Origin: Verrucomicrobiales bacterium
GTDB lineage: Bacteria; Verrucomicrobiota; Verrucomicrobiia; Limisphaerales; UBA11358
DNA length: 64,000 bases
Direction: 5' to 3'
Assembly: GCA_028712475.1 (NCBI GenBank)
Contig: JAQTQB010000007.1
Span: 62,001 to 126,000, forward strand
Shown here: positions 27,534 to 36,225 of the stretch, one piece after another
Numbering within the stretch: position 1 is the first letter of the stretch
Layout of the letters: every line of letters begins with the position of its first letter
Position numbers and translations under genes: made by a program
The notes under the pieces: generated by a model
What the model was told of the DNA's origin: nothing
Database searches by the model: none
What the model saw: only the letters and a program-made list of their open reading frames with translations

Positions 27534-27568
27534 ACCCCGCCATCGCACAACAGGTCAAATCACGAGCT

Positions 27569-29188
27569 ATGAATCATTTTACAAAGCGGCTGATGCTTCT
27601 ATTGCTGGTGGCCGCACCGTTCCTCGCCCGCGCCGGCGGCGATGAAGTGGTCGTGATTTACAACACCAGCGCGCCGGAATCCAAGTCAGTCGCGGAACAT
27701 TATGCAGAGGCACGGCACGTTCCTAAAAAGCAAATCTACGGTTTCGAGATGCCGGTGACGGAAGAAATCTCGCGCGCCGAATTCCGCGATTCGCTCCGGT
27801 TGCCGCTCGCCAAAAAACTGGAGAGGGACGGCCTCTGGAAATTCGGTTCTGTCACCATTCCCGCAACGAACGGGCAGCCGAAGCGCGTCATCAAACAGGT
27901 CGTTGCCTCCAAAATCCGCTACGCTGTCCTGTGTTATGGCGTGCCGTTGAAAATCCGTCCCGACATTGAAATCAATGAATCTGCCGCGACAAACATGCAG
28001 GCGGAACTGCGCCGCAACGAGGCGGCCGTGGATTCGGAACTGGCATTGCTGCCGCTGGTCAAAATGGATCTGCCGCTGACCGGCCCCTTCCCCAACCACC
28101 TTTACGGCACGACCAATGTCGCGTTATTGAATCCGACCAATGGCATTTTGCTCGTCGCGCGGCTGGACGGCCCGACGCCGGAAATCGCGCGCGGCCTGGT
28201 GGACAAGGCGTTGCAGGCCGAACGCGACGGTTTATGGGGACGCGCTTATTTTGATGTGCGCAACATCGCCGACCCAGGCTATAAAATCGGTGACGAATGG
28301 ATTCGCGGTGCGGCGGAGATTTGCCGTGAACTGGGATTTGAAACGACCGTGGACGACAAGCCGGAAACATTTCCTGCAAGTTTTCCGTTGAGCCATATCG
28401 CCATTTACGCCGGCTGGTATGATGGCGGTGTTTCCGGCCCGTTCGCGCCGCCCAAGGTTGAATTCATGCCCGGCGCCTTTGCGTATCACCTCCATTCCTT
28501 CAGCGCCAACACGCTCCGCAGCCCGAACGAAAACTGGGCCGGGCCGCTGCTGGCCAGGGGCGCGGCCTGCACGATGGGCTGCGTTTACGAACCGTATCTC
28601 TCCGGCACGCCGAACATCGCCCTCTTCATAGCCAGGCTGGCGGCGGCGGGTTTTACTTTTGGCGAGGCTGCTTACGCCGGGCAATCCGTCTTATCCTGGC
28701 AGACAACGGTGGTCGGCGATCCGCTTTACCGTCCGTTTGGAAAATCGCCGCAGGAACAGCACGCGGAGCTTGCGCGGCAAAAAAGCCCGCTGCTGGAATG
28801 GTCTTACCTGCGGCTGGTCAATCTGGCGCTCGCGCGCGGCGCTCGCGCGGCGGCAGTCTGCAACCTGATTGAAAATCTCGACGCGGCCACCAACAGCGCC
28901 GTGTTAAACGAAAAACTCGCCGACTTATACGCCGCGCAGGGCAAACCGTCCTCGGCGATTTTGACCTATCAAAACGCCTTGAAATTGAATCCATCGCCGG
29001 AGCAGCGCATCCGGCTGCGGCTGGCGCTTGGCGAAAAACTTCAAGCACAGGCCCGCGACGCCGAGGCGGCTGAAGATTACAAAAAACTCCTCGAAGAATC
29101 GCCGGATTATCCGGGCAGAAATTTGATTGAGGACAAATTGAACAAACCGGCTCCACCGGCGGCGGCCAATGCGCCCGCGCAGCCTTGA
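27569..29188 (+). CDS. TIGR03790 family exported protein with C-terminal TPR-like repeat
   Basis: A 539-residue protein. ATG 27569 gives a clear signal peptide (LLLLVAAPFLARAGG); the frame upstream to 27434 overlaps the GH5 gene. The N-terminal 400 residues fit TIGR03790, an uncharacterised family (VVVIYNTSAPESKSVAEHYAEARHVPKKQI; VLCYGVPLKI). Residues 470-530 look like two tetratricopeptide repeats (AVLNEKLADLYAAQGKPSSA). The end is Pro/Ala-rich. The function is unknown; the family is common in Verrucomicrobiota and Planctomycetota. Confidence 0.85.
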   Translation: MNHFTKRLMLLLLVAAPFLARAGGDEVVVIYNTSAPESKSVAEHYAEARHVPKKQIYGFEMPVTEEISRAEFRDSLRLPLAKKLERDGLWKFGSVTIPATNGQPKRVIKQVVASKIRYAVLCYGVPLKIRPDIEINESAATNMQAELRRNEAAVDSELALLPLVKMDLPLTGPFPNHLYGTTNVALLNPTNGILLVARLDGPTPEIARGLVDKALQAERDGLWGRAYFDVRNIADPGYKIGDEWIRGAAEICRELGFETTVDDKPETFPASFPLSHIAIYAGWYDGGVSGPFAPPKVEFMPGAFAYHLHSFSANTLRSPNENWAGPLLARGAACTMGCVYEPYLSGTPNIALFIARLAAAGFTFGEAAYAGQSVLSWQTTVVGDPLYRPFGKSPQEQHAELARQKSPLLEWSYLRLVNLALARGARAAAVCNLIENLDAATNSAVLNEKLADLYAAQGKPSSAILTYQNALKLNPSPEQRIRLRLALGEKLQAQARDAEAAEDYKKLLEESPDYPGRNLIEDKLNKPAPPAAANAPAQP

Positions 29189-29217
29189 TCATGCTTGAAC
29201 ATCCAACAACTTAAATC

Positions 29218-30024
29218 ATGCCCACCTTCTTCGACACGCACGCCCATCTGGATTATCCCGACTACGCGCAGGATTTGCCGGAAATCATTGCCCGCGCCCA
29301 CGCCGCCGGCATCAGTAAAATTATTTCCATCGGCACAAGTCTCGCCAGCAGCGAACGCGCAATCCGCCTCGCTGAAAAATATCCGGGCGTCTATGCCGCC
29401 GCAGGCTGGCATCCGACCGAGGCGCTGGACGCGCCGGAAGATTTGCGCCCCGTTCTCCGTGAACTCGCCAAGCATCCCAAAGTCGTCGCCATCGGCGAAA
29501 CTGGATTGGACTATCACCATCTGCCAAGCGAGAAACCGGAATTCACCGCTGACGACGATGCGCGTTATAAACAAAAGCAGGCGGACATTTTCCGGCAACA
29601 GATGGAAGTTGCCGCTGAAACGGGCTTGAACTGCATCATCCACCAGCGCACCGCATTCGACGACACCCTCGCGCAGATGAAGCCGTTCATCGGCAAGACG
29701 CGCGGTGTGTTCCATTGCTTCGGCGAGAGCGTGGAGCGGATGCGGCAGGTTTTTGAGATCGGCTCGCTGGTAAGCTTCACCGGCATCGTCACGTTCAAAA
29801 ACGCGCAGAACGTCCGCGACGTCGTCGCCGCCGCGCCGCTTGGCCAGTTCATGCTGGAGACCGACTGCCCGTATCTCGCGCCCGTGCCGTATCGCGGCAA
29901 ACGCTGCGAACCCGCCTATGTGAAGGAGATTTCCGAAGCCGTCGCCCAGATCAAACTGTGTTCGCTTGAAGAATTGAGCGCGGCAACCTGCAAAACGACG
30001 GCGGAATTTTTTTGGAAATTGTGA
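29218..30024 (+). CDS. TatD family metal-dependent hydrolase
   Basis: A 268-residue TIM-barrel DNase-like protein with metal ligands HAHLD (residues 7-11), GETGLDYHH, a histidine in CIIHQR, HCFGES, and the late ETDCPYLAPVPYRG. All are standard for TatD/YcfH enzymes, which are implicated in DNA processing and D-aminoacyl-tRNA editing. Length is normal. It lies 29 nt after the TIGR03790 gene. Confidence 0.95.
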   Translation: MPTFFDTHAHLDYPDYAQDLPEIIARAHAAGISKIISIGTSLASSERAIRLAEKYPGVYAAAGWHPTEALDAPEDLRPVLRELAKHPKVVAIGETGLDYHHLPSEKPEFTADDDARYKQKQADIFRQQMEVAAETGLNCIIHQRTAFDDTLAQMKPFIGKTRGVFHCFGESVERMRQVFEIGSLVSFTGIVTFKNAQNVRDVVAAAPLGQFMLETDCPYLAPVPYRGKRCEPAYVKEISEAVAQIKLCSLEELSAATCKTTAEFFWKL

Positions 30025-30125
30025 CAGGTTGTTTTAATTCTTGGTCAACAATTGAGACACGAACACCTTCTTTGCTGCAAATTTTCCGATTTATTGTTGG
30101 AACAGGAGGTGCTGGTTGAACGCCG

Positions 30126-30521
30126 ATGAAAAAATTTATTTCCCTGATGCTGGCGGCCCTGCCGTTGATTTTAACTTCCTGCACCACGCCGCCTCCGCCG
30201 CTGGTTTTCCACAACACCGACAGCACGGCGCTGGTCATCAAGTCGCTGGACAGCGGAACCTGCCAGATGCTTCAGCCCACCGCGTCTGCCCCGGGGGATA
30301 ACCGCCAAATCCTGACCAAGGCCGAATCGTTGCCGCAACATCAGACCGCCGTGGTGATCCTGGAAAATTACACCGAGCGGCGGATGGGCGAACAGTTCCG
30401 GGATCGCTGCACGCCCTTGTTCATCGCCTTGCGCGGGTTGAAATACGAACACATCATTTTTCTGCAAGGCAACAACGTCTCCGACCCCAACGGCCTGATC
30501 ATACTGGCCGAATACTTCTGA
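30126..30521 (+). CDS. Small lipoprotein of unknown function
   Basis: A 131-residue protein with a lipoprotein signal (MKKFISLMLAALPLILTSC; Cys19). The body has two conserved-looking hydrophobic beta segments (TAVVILENYTERRMGEQF, FIALRGLKYEHIIFLQGN). A good AGGAGGT lies at 30104-30110, 15 nt upstream of ATG, longer than the usual spacing. I do not recognise a family. It should sit in the envelope. Confidence 0.75.
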   Translation: MKKFISLMLAALPLILTSCTTPPPPLVFHNTDSTALVIKSLDSGTCQMLQPTASAPGDNRQILTKAESLPQHQTAVVILENYTERRMGEQFRDRCTPLFIALRGLKYEHIIFLQGNNVSDPNGLIILAEYF

Positions 30522-30584
30522 TAAAATAAAACGGCGGGTAAAACTTGAACTGCAGTCTCCGGCCAATGAATAATCGCCGGAGCA

Positions 30585-31346
30585 ATGCCAGAAGAACTGC
30601 AACTGCGCATCTACGGTGACGCTTCACTGCCGACGCTGATTTATTTCCCCGGCTTGCATGGCGACTGGACGCTCGTCGGTGGTTTTCGGAAACACGTCAT
30701 CGGCAGGGTTCGCTTTGTGGAGTTCACCTACCCGCGCACGCTCGACTGGTCGCTGGACGACTATGCTGCGGCGATTGAAAAATCTCTTGCTGAAAACGGC
30801 ATCGCCGGCGGCTGGCTGCTCGGCGAATCCTACGGCTCGCAAATTTTGTGGGCCTTGGCCGGACGTGGAAAATTTCCCACCCAGGGAATCATTCTCGCCG
30901 GCGGTTTTGTGAAGCATCCAATGCGCTGGGCCGTGCGGCTGGCGGAAAAACTTTGCGGCCGGATTTCGCTGTCAGCGCTGGTCTGGGTTATTTTCAACTA
31001 CGCAAAAATTGCGCGCTTTCGTTATCGCCGGTCGCCAGAAACGCTCGCCACCATTGATGAATTTGTAGTCCGCCGGACGGATATTGACCGTCGCGCCGCA
31101 CAGCATCGCCTGCATTTGATCGCGGAGAACGACCCGCGCCCGGTTGCCAGCCAGACCAGGCTGCCGGTCTTTTACTTGAGCGGCTGGCTCGACCCGATTG
31201 TGCCGTGGCCGTTCGTGCGGCGCTGGCTCAAGAAAAATTGTCCTGCATTGCGCGAATGTAAAATCATCCGCAACGCCGACCACAATGTGCTCGGCACCGC
31301 ACCCAAGGAAGCATCCGACCAGATTTTGAGCTGGATGCAGCAGTGA
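30585..31346 (+). CDS. Alpha/beta hydrolase
   Basis: A 253-residue soluble enzyme. The nucleophile elbow is GESYG (S82), an oxyanion-side loop is FPGLHGDW, the acid is probably in GWLDPIVPW and the histidine in NADHNVLG, completing the triad order. There is no signal peptide. The substrate is unknown; most such proteins are esterases or thioesterases. It follows the lipoprotein gene by 63 nt. Confidence 0.88.
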   Translation: MPEELQLRIYGDASLPTLIYFPGLHGDWTLVGGFRKHVIGRVRFVEFTYPRTLDWSLDDYAAAIEKSLAENGIAGGWLLGESYGSQILWALAGRGKFPTQGIILAGGFVKHPMRWAVRLAEKLCGRISLSALVWVIFNYAKIARFRYRRSPETLATIDEFVVRRTDIDRRAAQHRLHLIAENDPRPVASQTRLPVFYLSGWLDPIVPWPFVRRWLKKNCPALRECKIIRNADHNVLGTAPKEASDQILSWMQQ

Positions 31347-31400
31347 AGAATTTCCGTTTGCAGCCGGAAGATTCCGTTCTATGTTCCGTCCAACGAACAT

Positions 31401-31721
31401 ATGACCAAACAGCAAGTCCTCGACCTCTACTTTCTCGACGCGCGGCACAAGCTCGTCGAACTTGCCGCCTTCCTCGACCGCGTGGAGCGCGCTGATGGCA
31501 AGGATGATTTCCGTTTCAAAGCCTTCCGCGCAGCGCTCGCCAAGTTGAACGGCAAAAAGAAATACAAGGCAAAGGGTGTGTTGCTCGCGTTCAGTGATCC
31601 GACGACGGATCCGACCTTGAATGCGGCTGCCAAAGGCGCGACCGGAGCATATCAACCGCAGATTTCACAGATTCGCGCAGATAAAATTCAAGCAAAGCCG
31701 ACTCTGCGCAAATCTGCGTAA
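31401..31721 (+). CDS. 106-residue protein, C-terminus encoded by a palindromic repeat
   Basis: The first 85 residues look like a small folded domain (QQVLDLYFLDARHKLVELAAFLDRVER ends a long helix; VLLAFSDPT near 60-70). Residues 86-106 are encoded by the nonamer palindrome at 31656-31729, so the natural tail was probably lost or shorter. The gene lies 18 nt before a TatD-like gene. The pairing resembles the neighbourhood of ebo-cluster TatD proteins, but I cannot establish that. The function is unknown. Confidence 0.7.
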   Translation: MTKQQVLDLYFLDARHKLVELAAFLDRVERADGKDDFRFKAFRAALAKLNGKKKYKAKGVLLAFSDPTTDPTLNAAAKGATGAYQPQISQIRADKIQAKPTLRKSA

Positions 31722-31729
31722 TTTGCGGG
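31656..31729. repeat. Nonamer-repeat palindrome at the 3' end of the 106-residue gene
   Basis: The left arm is CCGCAGATT, TCACAGATT, CGCGCAGAT (31656-31682). The right arm is ACTCTGCGC, AAATCTGCG, TAATTTGCG (31701-31727). The period is 9 in both arms and they are inverted. It is the same family as 20010-20085. It supplies the last 21 codons and stop of the gene. Confidence 0.75.
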
Positions 31730-31739
31730 AACCTCGCCA

Positions 31740-32540
31740 ATGAAATACATCGAGCCCCACGCCCACATGGTCAGCCGCACGACGGACGATTATGAACGCA
31801 TGGCGCTCGCCGGCTGCGAGGCGGTCTGCGAACCGGCGTTCTGGGCGGGCTTTGACCGCAGTTCTGCGGACGGCTTCCACGATTATTTCTGCCATCTCAC
31901 CGAGCACGAACCGAAGCGCGCCGCCAAGTTCGGCCTGAAACATTTCTGCTGGCTCTGCATCAATTCCAAGGAGGCCGAGGACGTGAAGCTCGCCGAGGAA
32001 GTCATCGCGCTGATTCCCAAATTTCTTAATCGTCCGAACGTCCTCGGCATCGGCGAAATCGGGCTGAACAAAAATTCGCGGAACGAACTGCGCGTGCTGG
32101 AAATGCAGGTCGAACTCGCCGCGAAACACGACCAACTGATTCTCGTCCACACGCCGCATCTCGAAGACAAACTGAAAGGCACGCGGCTGATTCTCGACGT
32201 TTTGAAGAATGACAAGCGGATCAAGCCGGAGCGTGTCATCATTGATCACGTCGAGGAACACACTGTCGAAATGGTTTTGGATTGTGGCATGTGGGCGGGA
32301 ATGACGCTGTATCCCGAAACGAAATGCACCCCGGCACGGGCAATTGACATCCTGGAAATTTTCGGCAACGAGCGGCTCTGGATGAACAGCGCGTGCGACT
32401 GGGGCGTGAGTGATCCGCTTGCCGTGCCGAAGACGGCGCTGGAAATGAAGAAGCGCGGCCACCTTGGCAGCGCGATTGAGAAAGTCATTTACGCGAATCC
32501 GAAAAGTTTTCTGCGGCAGTCGGGCAAGTTCAAGATTTGA
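31740..32540 (+). CDS. TatD-like metal-dependent hydrolase, divergent subgroup
   Basis: A 266-residue amidohydrolase-fold protein starting with the metal motif EPHAHM, then [16 protein letters not shown], a conserved DHVEEH and a late [10 protein letters not shown]. It is related to TatD but clearly different from the 29218 gene, and closer in feel to the TatD-like hydrolase of eustigmatophyte/bacterial ebo clusters. No other ebo genes are visible. Catalytic ligands look complete, but the substrate is unknown. A 16-nt inverted repeat overlaps its stop codon. Confidence 0.85.
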   Translation: MKYIEPHAHMVSRTTDDYERMALAGCEAVCEPAFWAGFDRSSADGFHDYFCHLTEHEPKRAAKFGLKHFCWLCINSKEAEDVKLAEEVIALIPKFLNRPNVLGIGEIGLNKNSRNELRVLEMQVELAAKHDQLILVHTPHLEDKLKGTRLILDVLKNDKRIKPERVIIDHVEEHTVEMVLDCGMWAGMTLYPETKCTPARAIDILEIFGNERLWMNSACDWGVSDPLAVPKTALEMKKRGHLGSAIEKVIYANPKSFLRQSGKFKI

Positions 32541-32552
32541 ACCTCGTCACCT
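32537..32552. repeat. 16-nt inverted repeat, left flank of the BNR-like gene
   Basis: TTGAACCTCGTCACCT here matches, inverted, 34621-34636 at 15 of 16 positions. The two copies bracket the whole 32571-34508 gene. Confidence 0.6.
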
Positions 32553-32570
32553 CGGCTGCTACTAATGGGT

Positions 32571-34508
32571 TTAGTTCGCCCAGATGTTTCCCGCCGAGCT
32601 GACGGGCATGAACTGGTTGTTGCCGATGTATTGCAGTTCCACCGCCGAGCCTTGCACGCCGGAGAGAATGCCGTTGGTGCCCGTTGTGGTCGCGGCCTGC
32701 AAAGAGGCTTGATCGTAATAAATTCCGCCGCCGAAGACCCCCGCCGCGAGCCTGGCTCCATCCGCCGATGAAGTGATGCAGTTCCAGGTTTTGTTCGTCG
32801 TGCCGGGCTGTTGCGTCCAAGACACCCCATAATTGATGGAATTATAAATCCCGCCGTTCTGCGAGGCCGCCACCAGTTTGCTGCCGTCGGAAGACGAGGC
32901 AATGGCCGCCCATGGCTTACTGGGCGCATTGGTCTGCTGTGTCCAAGTGGAGCCGGAATTGATGGAGGTGTAAATACTACCGTTGTTCGCATCGGTTTTC
33001 TCCACTGCGGCCAGCTTGCTACCGTCTGCCGAGGAAGCCACGGAAACCCAGTTTTTATTGGGCGCACTGGTCGCCGCCCAGGTGCTTCCCGAATTGGTGT
33101 ATATGCCAGCGCCCGTGACCACCGCCACCAGATTGCTGCCATTCGCCGACGAGGCGACGGAAAACCAACTCGTGCTTGGGGCGGAGGATTGTAAAGTCCA
33201 GTTGGCACCTGAATCCGCGGAGACATAAATTCTGCCGCCATTCACCACCCCAACCAACCGCACGCCGTCAGCCGACGAAGCGAGCGAACTCCAATTTGCC
33301 GAAGGCGCACTGGCATTGACAACCCAAGCGCTGCCGGAATTCGTGGAAGTATAAAGGGCGTTGTTGTTTCGCGCGGCCACCAGTTTGACCCCATCTGCTG
33401 ACGATGCCACCGCCTGCCATGCGGCGCTCACGGAACTGCTGGCCGACCATGTTTTACCCGAATCACTGGAAAGATTCAGGGTAGTGCCAGCCGTATTAGC
33501 CGCCGCCACCATTTTCGTGCCATCGCTGGAGGACGCAATGGCTGCCCAATTGAGCACCGGCGCGCTGGATTGAAGCCATGGCAAATTTCTAAAGCCCGAA
33601 AAATTGCCGATGACAGACTGGTTCGCGTTCTGAAAAACATACCACCCGCCCGAACCCGCGCCGGAAATCCGCACGATGTCGCCGATGGTCGGCGTCGCCG
33701 GCAGCTTCACCGTCACCTGCAGCGAATTCGTCAGCAGATAGCCGGTGTCAATCACCGCCTGCACCACCGTGCCGGTCTGGACGAGCCAGCCGACCAGGCC
33801 GTTGCCAAAAAAGCTGCCGCGAAAACTGTTCCCAAAATTGGTGAACGTGTTCACGCCGGTCAAATTATTCGTTCCTGTGAAAGTGTTGAAGCCGGTAAAA
33901 GTCTGATTCGCGTTCAGCAATGCCACGTTCGTGGAAAGCCGCGTATCGGCCACCGTGCCGCCGGTCAGTTGGGAGGCATTCAGGTTCACCAGATTCGTCC
34001 CGTTGCCGCCGAAGATATTTCCGCTGTTGGTCAGCGTCACCGTGTTGGTGTAGCCCACGAACGCGCTTGCCGGAAGCGTGCCGCTCAATTGCGCCGCCGC
34101 CAGGCTGCCCAGCAGATTGCTCGCGGTGTTCGCAAAAATGGCATACGGCACCGGCAGCAGCGGCTGGCGCGGAGTCAGGTTGGTGAAGATGGCGGCACCG
34201 TTCGTGCGCACGGCGATCTGCAGCCAGTAATTCAAGCCTGTGAAAATTCCCGGACCGAAATCCAGCGTCGTCGTGAACAGGCCGCTGGACACCGCCACCG
34301 CCGGATTGGTGATCGGCCCGGCCACGACCGTGCCGGTCTGGTTGGTCAGATAAAGCGCAAAGGACAGGTCGTAATTTCCCGTGGCCGGACTGCCGCCGTC
34401 GTTGAGCCGCCCCTGATACATGAACGCCGTGCCTTGGGCAGACAACGATTCCACCGTGCCAAACACGGTCAATATGCATAGCACCCAGCCAATGATTTTT
34501 CTTCGCAT
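32571..34508 (-). CDS. Secreted surface protein with BNR/sialidase-like repeats
   Basis: A 645-residue protein. ATG 34508 gives a signal peptide (MRRKIIGWVLCILTVFGTVESLSAQ); a longer start at 34604 lacks one. Residues 30-290 form an N-terminal region rich in Asn, Thr and Gly (AFMYQGRLNDGGSPATGNYD), common in Verrucomicrobiota surface proteins. Residues 320-620 are about seven repeats of roughly 42 residues, each with SSADG, a Tyr-Thr-Ser strand and SG..W, a beta-propeller pattern like BNR/sortilin repeats. It has no enzymatic residues I can name. It is bracketed by inverted 16-mers. Confidence 0.88.
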   Translation of the reverse strand: MRRKIIGWVLCILTVFGTVESLSAQGTAFMYQGRLNDGGSPATGNYDLSFALYLTNQTGTVVAGPITNPAVAVSSGLFTTTLDFGPGIFTGLNYWLQIAVRTNGAAIFTNLTPRQPLLPVPYAIFANTASNLLGSLAAAQLSGTLPASAFVGYTNTVTLTNSGNIFGGNGTNLVNLNASQLTGGTVADTRLSTNVALLNANQTFTGFNTFTGTNNLTGVNTFTNFGNSFRGSFFGNGLVGWLVQTGTVVQAVIDTGYLLTNSLQVTVKLPATPTIGDIVRISGAGSGGWYVFQNANQSVIGNFSGFRNLPWLQSSAPVLNWAAIASSSDGTKMVAAANTAGTTLNLSSDSGKTWSASSSVSAAWQAVASSADGVKLVAARNNNALYTSTNSGSAWVVNASAPSANWSSLASSADGVRLVGVVNGGRIYVSADSGANWTLQSSAPSTSWFSVASSANGSNLVAVVTGAGIYTNSGSTWAATSAPNKNWVSVASSADGSKLAAVEKTDANNGSIYTSINSGSTWTQQTNAPSKPWAAIASSSDGSKLVAASQNGGIYNSINYGVSWTQQPGTTNKTWNCITSSADGARLAAGVFGGGIYYDQASLQAATTTGTNGILSGVQGSAVELQYIGNNQFMPVSSAGNIWAN

Positions 34509-34610
34509 GATTTGATGATTATACCATGAGAAAGAAACAAGCCAACTTGGAAAAAGTGGCGGGGTTGGATGGCGGCAAAGCCTGTTCGCTGGATGAAATT
34601 TCATTTTCTC

Positions 34611-34682
34611 GCAGGAGACAAGGTGACGAGGCTCAAATCAGTTCCCGGTTTTCTGTCAGAGTTTCCTGATGTCGTCTCCTGC
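34611..34682. repeat. Octamer-type palindrome upstream of the BNR-like gene
   Basis: GCAGGAGAC (34611-34619) is the exact inverted copy of GTCTCCTGC (34674-34682). The arms read as 8-nt steps (GGAGACAA, GGTGACGA; CTGATGTC, GTCTCCTG). It contains the right copy of the 16-nt inverted repeat (34621-34636). Confidence 0.6.
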
Positions 34683-34719
34683 CATTTCAAAACAAATTAG
34701 AGCAGACTCATGTCCGCTG

Positions 34720-35160
34720 CTACGGATTTTTTAGCCGGAAGAACAGATTCCCCGATGGATTCACCAAGTTCAGATAATTCGTTCCACCCGTCAGCGTCGG
34801 GCTGCTGCCCGGCGACCAGCTTGCGATAGGTGTCGTCAGATTGCCGCTCTGCACCAGGTTCCAGCCGGAAACATCCTGCCAATAAACCGTCACCGTGTTC
34901 CCGCTGTGGCTGATGAACAGCGTCGGCGCGCCCGGCGTCTGCACCACGTTGATGAGGCTCCAGAAACCGCCGGTCACGGAATACTGCCCGCCGCTCATTG
35001 CGCCACTGGCGTCAGGCTGGCCGATGGTGCCGCTGACGGAATACTGGCCGTTCGTGCTGGTGCCGCCGCCATCGGCGACATTATACCAGTCCACGGAATA
35101 TTGCTGGGCATACAATGCAAACGTTGCCAACAGCAGGATCAATGACACTTTTGTTTTCAC
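34720..35160 (-). CDS. Small secreted protein with QYSVDWY motif, unknown function
   Basis: A 146-residue exported protein. No ATG is available; the best start is GTG 35160, giving MKTKVSLILLLATFALYAQ as signal peptide (GTGs at 35166 and 35169 are alternatives). The mature start QQYSVDWYNVADGGGTSTNG and the GQYSVTGGFWSL segment are typical of a recurring Verrucomicrobiota family; a C-terminal Trp/Asn-rich beta region ends in FFRLKNP. No function is known. It lies between the BNR-like gene and the WYL regulator, on the same strand. Confidence 0.8.
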   Translation of the reverse strand: MKTKVSLILLLATFALYAQQYSVDWYNVADGGGTSTNGQYSVSGTIGQPDASGAMSGGQYSVTGGFWSLINVVQTPGAPTLFISHSGNTVTVYWQDVSGWNLVQSGNLTTPIASWSPGSSPTLTGGTNYLNLVNPSGNLFFRLKNP

Positions 35161-35182
35161 AGTCACCACTCAAGTAAGTTCT

Positions 35183-36214
35183 TCAGCCGCCAACTTGCAA
35201 GATTCTTTTTGCGGCGGACTTGACGGCTTCGGCCAGTTCCTTGGGCTTCAAAACAACCGCGTCGCCGCCCCAGCTCAAGACCCAACGCTGCACTTCGGCG
35301 AGGCTGGACAACTTCATTTTCAATTCCAATCCCCCGCCCTTCAATTCGCGCAAAACCTGCGACGGATGCCATTTCTTTTCGCGGATGTAATCGGCGGCGC
35401 GGGCGTTGAAGCGGATGAACACGTCGAATTCACCTTCGCCAGAGTGGACGCCAAAGCTGTCGCGCAGCCGTTTCTCCAGCGAAAATTTCTGCGTGCGCTC
35501 AAAAGTTTTGCCCGTCGGCTTCACGGACTGAATGCGCGCGGGAACGAAGGTGCGCAGGTCTTTGCGCGCGTGGTCGTAGGCGAACAGATACCACTCGCCG
35601 TTGATGTTCGCCAAATGATATGCGTCCACGAGACGTTTTTCCGCCGGCTGGCCGGGCTTGCGATAATGCAGTTCCAACTGCTGTCGTTGCGCGACAGCCT
35701 TGGCGAGCGCGTCGAAGATTTCCAGATTGAGAATCGGCTCCGCGCGCGTGCGGAAGGAAATGGTCTGCTCGATGTCGGCGAGGTTGAGCGAAATGGTGTC
35801 GGGCAGCGCCTGTTCCATTTTTTTTATTGCGCTCAAGAGCGGCTTTTCGAAGCTGGTGCCGCGATATTGCTGCAAGGCTTTTTCCGCGACGACAAGCGCG
35901 ACAATTTCGCCCTCGGTGATCTGCATCGTGGGAAACGAACTGACCTCCCCGGTGTAACGGTAGCCGTTGTGGCCGGTGACGTATTCGATGGGCAGGTTCA
36001 GCCGTTCGCGCATGAACTCGATGTCGCGCTGGATGGACTTGGTGCTGACCTCGATTTCGCGCGCCAGCGTGGTGGCGTTCGGGAAACTGCCAGACTGGAT
36101 CGCCTGATGGATGCGCAACATCCGCTCCAATGGCGGACGCGAATGTTGAACTTGATGCGTGATGCGTGATGCGTGATTTTTTGCAGGACGTTGCACGATT
36201 TTATCACGCATCAC
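35183..36214 (-). CDS. WYL-domain transcriptional regulator with palindrome-encoded N-terminus
   Basis: A 343-residue regulator: a winged helix-turn-helix (about 27-85; LERMLRIHQAIQSGSF, TLAREIEVSTKSIQRDIEFMR) and a WYL domain (about 150-240, with the YHLANINGEWYLFAYD segment), then a WCX-like C-terminus. WYL proteins bind small ligands or nucleic acids and often control stress or defence genes. The start at 36214 and residues 1-21 lie in a heptamer palindrome; recognisable sequence starts only at about residue 26. The true start may be further in, but no better Met precedes the HTH. Rho starts upstream, 12 nt away from this gene's start. Confidence 0.9.
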   Translation of the reverse strand: MMRDKIVQRPAKNHASRITHQVQHSRPPLERMLRIHQAIQSGSFPNATTLAREIEVSTKSIQRDIEFMRERLNLPIEYVTGHNGYRYTGEVSSFPTMQITEGEIVALVVAEKALQQYRGTSFEKPLLSAIKKMEQALPDTISLNLADIEQTISFRTRAEPILNLEIFDALAKAVAQRQQLELHYRKPGQPAEKRLVDAYHLANINGEWYLFAYDHARKDLRTFVPARIQSVKPTGKTFERTQKFSLEKRLRDSFGVHSGEGEFDVFIRFNARAADYIREKKWHPSQVLRELKGGGLELKMKLSSLAEVQRWVLSWGGDAVVLKPKELAEAVKSAAKRILQVGG

Positions 36215-36223
36215 GCATCAATT
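36152..36223. repeat. Heptamer-repeat palindrome at the WYL gene start (GTGATGC / ATCACGC arms)
   Basis: The left arm is TTGATGC, GTGATGC, GTGATGC, GTGATTT (36152-36179). The right arm is ATCACGC, ATCACGC, ATCAATT (36203-36223). 36152-36170 and 36203-36221 are perfect 19-nt inverted copies. It shares its word with 2653-2673. It encodes the N-terminal residues of the WYL regulator and ends next to the rho stop. Confidence 0.85.
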
Positions 36224-36225
36224 TT

